DNA of 64,000 bases from the NCBI RefSeq assembly GCF_011297335.1, contig NZ_JAAOTJ010000001.1:744001-808000 (forward strand). The letters run 5' to 3'. The notes beneath the pieces were generated by a model. That model was not told where the DNA came from. It did not search any database and saw nothing but the letters and a program-made list of their open reading frames with translations. The DNA is from Catellatospora methionotrophica. Lineage in GTDB: Bacteria; Actinomycetota; Actinomycetes; Mycobacteriales; Micromonosporaceae. Below, piece by piece: positions 61,328-64,000 of this stretch (positions within the stretch are counted from its first letter, which is position 1; every line of letters starts with the position of its first letter). The translations under genes were made by a program, and so were the position numbers.

Positions 61328-63433
61328 TCACGGCAGGGTCCACTTCTGGTTGGCGCCGCCGTTGCAGGTCCACAGGGCCACGACAGTGCCGTCGGCCGAG
61401 TTGTTGCCGGACACGTCCAGGCACTTGCCCGACTGCGGGTTACGCAGCGACCCGTCGGACTGCGCCGCCCAGACCTGCGCCGCACCGCCGGTGCAGGTCC
61501 ACAGCTGGATCTTCGTGCCGTTCGCCGTGCCGCCGCCGCTGACGTCCAGGCACTTGCCCAGTGCGCGCAGCGTCGCACCGGACACCGTCCACGTCTGCGC
61601 AGAGGTCCCGTTGCAGCTCAGTAGCTGGATCTGCGTGCCGTCGGCCGACGAGCCGCTGCGCACGTCCAGGCACTTGCCCGCCAGGCCCTTGACCGGACCG
61701 ACACCCGTGCTCGCGGTGCCCTTGACCAGGACGAACTCATCCACGTCGAAGAGGAAGCCGCTCGGCCCGGTGAAGGTCAGGTACAGGGTCTGGGTGCTGG
61801 ACGGGACACCGGACAGGCTGGTGGTGACGTTCTGGAAGTTCGTCCAGCTGCCGGTGTTGGGCACGGTGACGGTGCCCAGCACTGTTCCGCCGGCCGAGCC
61901 GGTCCGGACCTGGATCGTGCCACCGGCGCCCGCGGAGGCCACCCGGGCCCGGAACGAGGTGCTGCCGGTCAGATCGAGGCCGTTGTACGCCGCCCAGTCG
62001 CCGGATTCGATGTTGCCCAGCACCTGCCCCCCGTTGGCGCCCGACTTGGCCAGCGCCGAGACTCCGGCGGCCGAGGAGTACGACTCGGCCTGGCGGGTGA
62101 TGTCGCCGGTCGGCGGGGTGCCGCCGAGGTCCTTGATCCGGATGTTGCGGTAGCCGACGTCGTCGCCGGTGCCGTGGTTCTGGATACCGACGTATCCGGC
62201 CATCGACCGGGCCGCGTTGGTGTTCGTGTAGTCGTTGATCTTCGAGCCGTTCAGGAAGACCTGCAGCCGCTCCCCTTCGACGAGCAGTTCGAAGGTGTTC
62301 CACTCCCCTGGCGGGTTGAGGGCCGCGTCGCGGGCGGTCAGGTCGGCCGACTGCAGGCCGTAGATCGCGCCGGTGGTCTTGTCGGCGGAGTCGGTGGCGT
62401 CGATCTGGACCTCGTAGCCGCTGTCCAGCGCTCCCTGCGCGCTGCTGGGGGTGGGGAACCCGATGACGACACCGGAGTTGTCGTCGCCCGGCACCCGCCA
62501 GTCGAGCTTGAGCGAGTAGTTGACGTACTCGCGGGTGGTGTACCAGAGCATGCCCATGCCACCGGAGGACGTGAGTGTCCCGTCGGAGTTGGCGAAGCTG
62601 CCCGGCCCGACCTGCGACCAGCCGCTGGTCGAACCGTTGTAGAGGGCGGTGTAGCCGGTCTCCGGGCGGCAGTCGGCCTTGGCCCGGCCGGCGGCGTAAC
62701 GGATGCCGCCGAGCAGGTGGCCGCGGAACGCCGTCTCGGAGTAGGCCGACGGCGAGTGCCCGCCGCCGGTGTAGAAGGCCCGGCCGCCGCTGTAGGTCTT
62801 GCACCAGGCGTGCGGGTGGTCGGTGCCCATGGAGCCGCCGGAGTATGAGGACTCGTCGACGGTGGCCAGCACCCGTGCGGTGGAGCGGGCGTTGGTCTGG
62901 TAGTTGTACCACTCCTCGGTGCGGGTCCAGGTCGGCGACAGGTGGGCGGTGGCCGGGTGGGACCGGTTCTCGACCTTGATGTTGGCCTGCTGGATCGCCG
63001 GGTGGGAGGCGAAGTACGCCCCGACGAGGTTGCCGTAGAACGGCCAGCTGTACTCGGTGTCGGCGGCGGCGTGCACGCCGACGAAGCCGCCCCCTGAGCC
63101 GATGTAGGACTCGAACGCGGTCTGCTGGCTGGAGTTCAGGACGTCGCCGGTGGTGTTGAGGAAGACGACCGCTTCGTACTGGGCGAGGTTGCCGGTGGTG
63201 AAGGCGGTGGCGTCCTCGGTGGCGGTGACGGTGAAGCTGTTGGCCGCGCCGAGGGACTGGATCGCGGCGATGCCGGCGGCGATCGAGTCGTGTCGGAAGC
63301 CGGCGGTCTTGGAGAAGACGAGCACGTCGTAGGGGGTGTCGGCGGCGCTGGCGGGGCTGGCCGCAGCGGTCGCGGCGAGGGCGGCGAGGACGGCGGTGGC
63401 CGCGCCGAGGGCGGGTCGCAGGAGTCTGCGCAT
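61328..63433 (-). CDS. Secreted ThuA - DUF1080 - CBM6 - ricin lectin protein
   Basis: A 701-residue exported protein: signal peptide to about residue 31, ThuA-like domain (34-265; VLVFSKTAGFRHDSIAAGIA, GGGFVGVHAAADTEYSWPFY), DUF1080 (about 275-450; YEVQIDATDSADKTTGAIYG and VFLNGSKINDYTNT), a CBM6-like sandwich (455-590; ESGDWAAYNGLDLTGSTSF) and a ricin-B trefoil (600-701). DUF1080 proteins include 3-keto-glycoside hydrolases, so it may act on oxidised sugars. AGGAGAGCCCCC before the ATG fixes the start. It lies 44 bases upstream of the GH54 gene on the same strand, with no terminator between. Confidence 0.9.
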   Translation of the reverse strand: MRRLLRPALGAATAVLAALAATAAASPASAADTPYDVLVFSKTAGFRHDSIAAGIAAIQSLGAANSFTVTATEDATAFTTGNLAQYEAVVFLNTTGDVLNSSQQTAFESYIGSGGGFVGVHAAADTEYSWPFYGNLVGAYFASHPAIQQANIKVENRSHPATAHLSPTWTRTEEWYNYQTNARSTARVLATVDESSYSGGSMGTDHPHAWCKTYSGGRAFYTGGGHSPSAYSETAFRGHLLGGIRYAAGRAKADCRPETGYTALYNGSTSGWSQVGPGSFANSDGTLTSSGGMGMLWYTTREYVNYSLKLDWRVPGDDNSGVVIGFPTPSSAQGALDSGYEVQIDATDSADKTTGAIYGLQSADLTARDAALNPPGEWNTFELLVEGERLQVFLNGSKINDYTNTNAARSMAGYVGIQNHGTGDDVGYRNIRIKDLGGTPPTGDITRQAESYSSAAGVSALAKSGANGGQVLGNIESGDWAAYNGLDLTGSTSFRARVASAGAGGTIQVRTGSAGGTVLGTVTVPNTGSWTNFQNVTTSLSGVPSSTQTLYLTFTGPSGFLFDVDEFVLVKGTASTGVGPVKGLAGKCLDVRSGSSADGTQIQLLSCNGTSAQTWTVSGATLRALGKCLDVSGGGTANGTKIQLWTCTGGAAQVWAAQSDGSLRNPQSGKCLDVSGNNSADGTVVALWTCNGGANQKWTLP
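61332..61700. repeat. Copy 1 of a near-identical lectin-coding module
   Basis: A 369-bp segment encoding most of the ricin domain of the ThuA-DUF1080 protein. It matches 63512-63880 base for base except for about ten substitutions and has no gaps, so the offset stays 2180 bases throughout. Confidence 0.85.
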
Positions 63434-63465
63434 GGGGGCTCTCCTTGGTCGGGAAGGGGACGCGA

Positions 63466-63501
63466 GGCCCCTCACCGGTGCGGGACCACCGGTGAGGGGC
63501 C
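63466..63501 (-). terminator. Terminator of the edge-truncated lectin gene
   Basis: GGCCCCTCACCGGT (63466-63479) pairs perfectly with ACCGGTGAGGGGCC (63488-63501), eight-base loop, seven bases past the stop of the minus-strand gene ending at 63508. Confidence 0.8.
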
Positions 63502-63507
63502 GTCGCG

Positions 63508-64000
63508 TCAGGGCAGGGTCCATTTCTGGTTGGCGCCGCCGTTGCAGGTCCACAGGGCCACGACAGTGCCGTCGGCCGAGTTGTTGCCGGACACGTCCAG
63601 GCACTTGCCCGACTGCGGGTTACGCAGCGACCCGTCGGACTGCGCCGCCCAGACCTGCGCCGCACCGCCGGTGCAGGTCCACAGCTGGATCTTCGTGCCG
63701 TTCGCGGTGCCGCCGCCGCTGACGTCCAGGCACTTGCCCAGCGCACGCAGCGTCGACCCCGACACCGTCCACGTCTGCGCAGAGGTCCCGTTGCAGGTCA
63801 GTAGCTGGATCTGCGTGCCGTCGGCCGACGAGCCGCTGCGCACGTCCAGGCACTTGCCCGCCAGGCCCTTGACCGGACCGGTCCCGGGGGAGGTTCCGCC
63901 GGTGGACAGGGTGAACGAGTCGAGGTCGTACAGGAAGCCGGTCCCCGACCCGGCGAAGGTCAGGTACAGGGTGGTGGCGCCGCTCGGCGGGCCGCTGATC
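63508..64000 (-). CDS. Secreted carbohydrate-binding protein, N-terminus beyond window
   Basis: The last 164 codons of a minus-strand gene that continues past the right edge. The visible part is the end of a CBM6-like sandwich (TLYLTFAGSGTGFLYDLDSF), a short Gly/Thr/Pro linker and a complete ricin-B trefoil ending NQKWTLP. The trefoil is almost identical to that of the ThuA-DUF1080-CBM6 protein next door. The enzymatic part is not visible, but the same module order suggests another secreted carbohydrate-active enzyme. Confidence 0.8.
   Translation of the reverse strand, partial: ISGPPSGATTLYLTFAGSGTGFLYDLDSFTLSTGGTSPGTGPVKGLAGKCLDVRSGSSADGTQIQLLTCNGTSAQTWTVSGSTLRALGKCLDVSGGGTANGTKIQLWTCTGGAAQVWAAQSDGSLRNPQSGKCLDVSGNNSADGTVVALWTCNGGANQKWTLP
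63512..63880. repeat. Copy 2 of the near-identical lectin-coding module
   Basis: Second copy of the 369-bp ricin-domain coding segment (see 61332-61700). The differences are scattered point changes, several of them silent. Confidence 0.85.

Overview
This 64 kb window is very GC-rich, with strong third-position GC, many GTG starts, dense overlapping (ATGA/GTGA) operons and frequent secreted carbohydrate-active proteins. That points to a filamentous actinomycete chromosome, most likely of the Micromonosporaceae type (Actinoplanes/Catellatospora-like). The family assignment is an inference from gene content; no rRNA or other marker is present. I saw no CRISPR array, phage, transposase or tRNA gene.

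Layout. 1-5.6 kb: a truncated NarL-type sensor kinase, an orphan MazF/PemK-like toxin, a cupin, a gene interrupted by an in-frame TAG, a Ser/Thr protein kinase and a GT8 glycosyltransferase. 5.6-20.2 kb: a secreted lysozyme-like protein with six lectin-like repeats, a CYTH-domain protein, a 2-phosphosulfolactate phosphatase-like protein, DUF427, a MarR/MMPL divergent pair around a large dyad operator, an LPXTG surface protein, DUF3253, a secreted cyclophilin, an ECF sigma factor with its membrane partner, SRPBCC and DUF899 proteins.

20.3-28.4 kb is the most unusual block. It holds a stand-alone RyR-domain protein, a TIR-TM-WD40 protein, a membrane protein with two TrkA-N (RCK-like) domains and a C-terminal RyR domain homologous to the stand-alone one, a membrane protein with a Rossmann-like tail, and a second, shorter TIR-WD40 protein with an intact candidate catalytic Glu. 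I propose that this is a nucleotide-signalling or defence island in which TIR enzymes make an NAD-derived messenger read by RyR/TrkA-N receptors.

29-45.6 kb: a 1427-residue secreted ThuA / copper-radical-oxidase / LamG fusion. It is followed by a seven-gene minus-strand operon for uptake and breakdown of a uronate-type sugar (KduI, KduD, lipoprotein, two permeases, double ATPase, aldehyde dehydrogenase). The divergent IclR regulator and recurring GTTCAC boxes also sit in front of a tautomerase gene. YcnI and CopC-CopD copper proteins follow.

45.7-64 kb: a GH97-ricin-lectin enzyme, a small secreted Cys-rich protein, a secreted serine protease, a two-gene operon of unknown function, and a partner-switching signalling region: a 1380-residue hybrid kinase/SpoIIE phosphatase/anti-sigma kinase with a STAS antagonist, a BlaI regulator, a DUF1206 membrane protein, an anti-sigma ATPase and a MEDS-STAS sensor. 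It ends with three secreted carbohydrate-active proteins carrying ricin-type lectin domains (GH54; ThuA-DUF1080-CBM6; one truncated at the window edge). Two of these share a nearly identical 369-bp lectin module.
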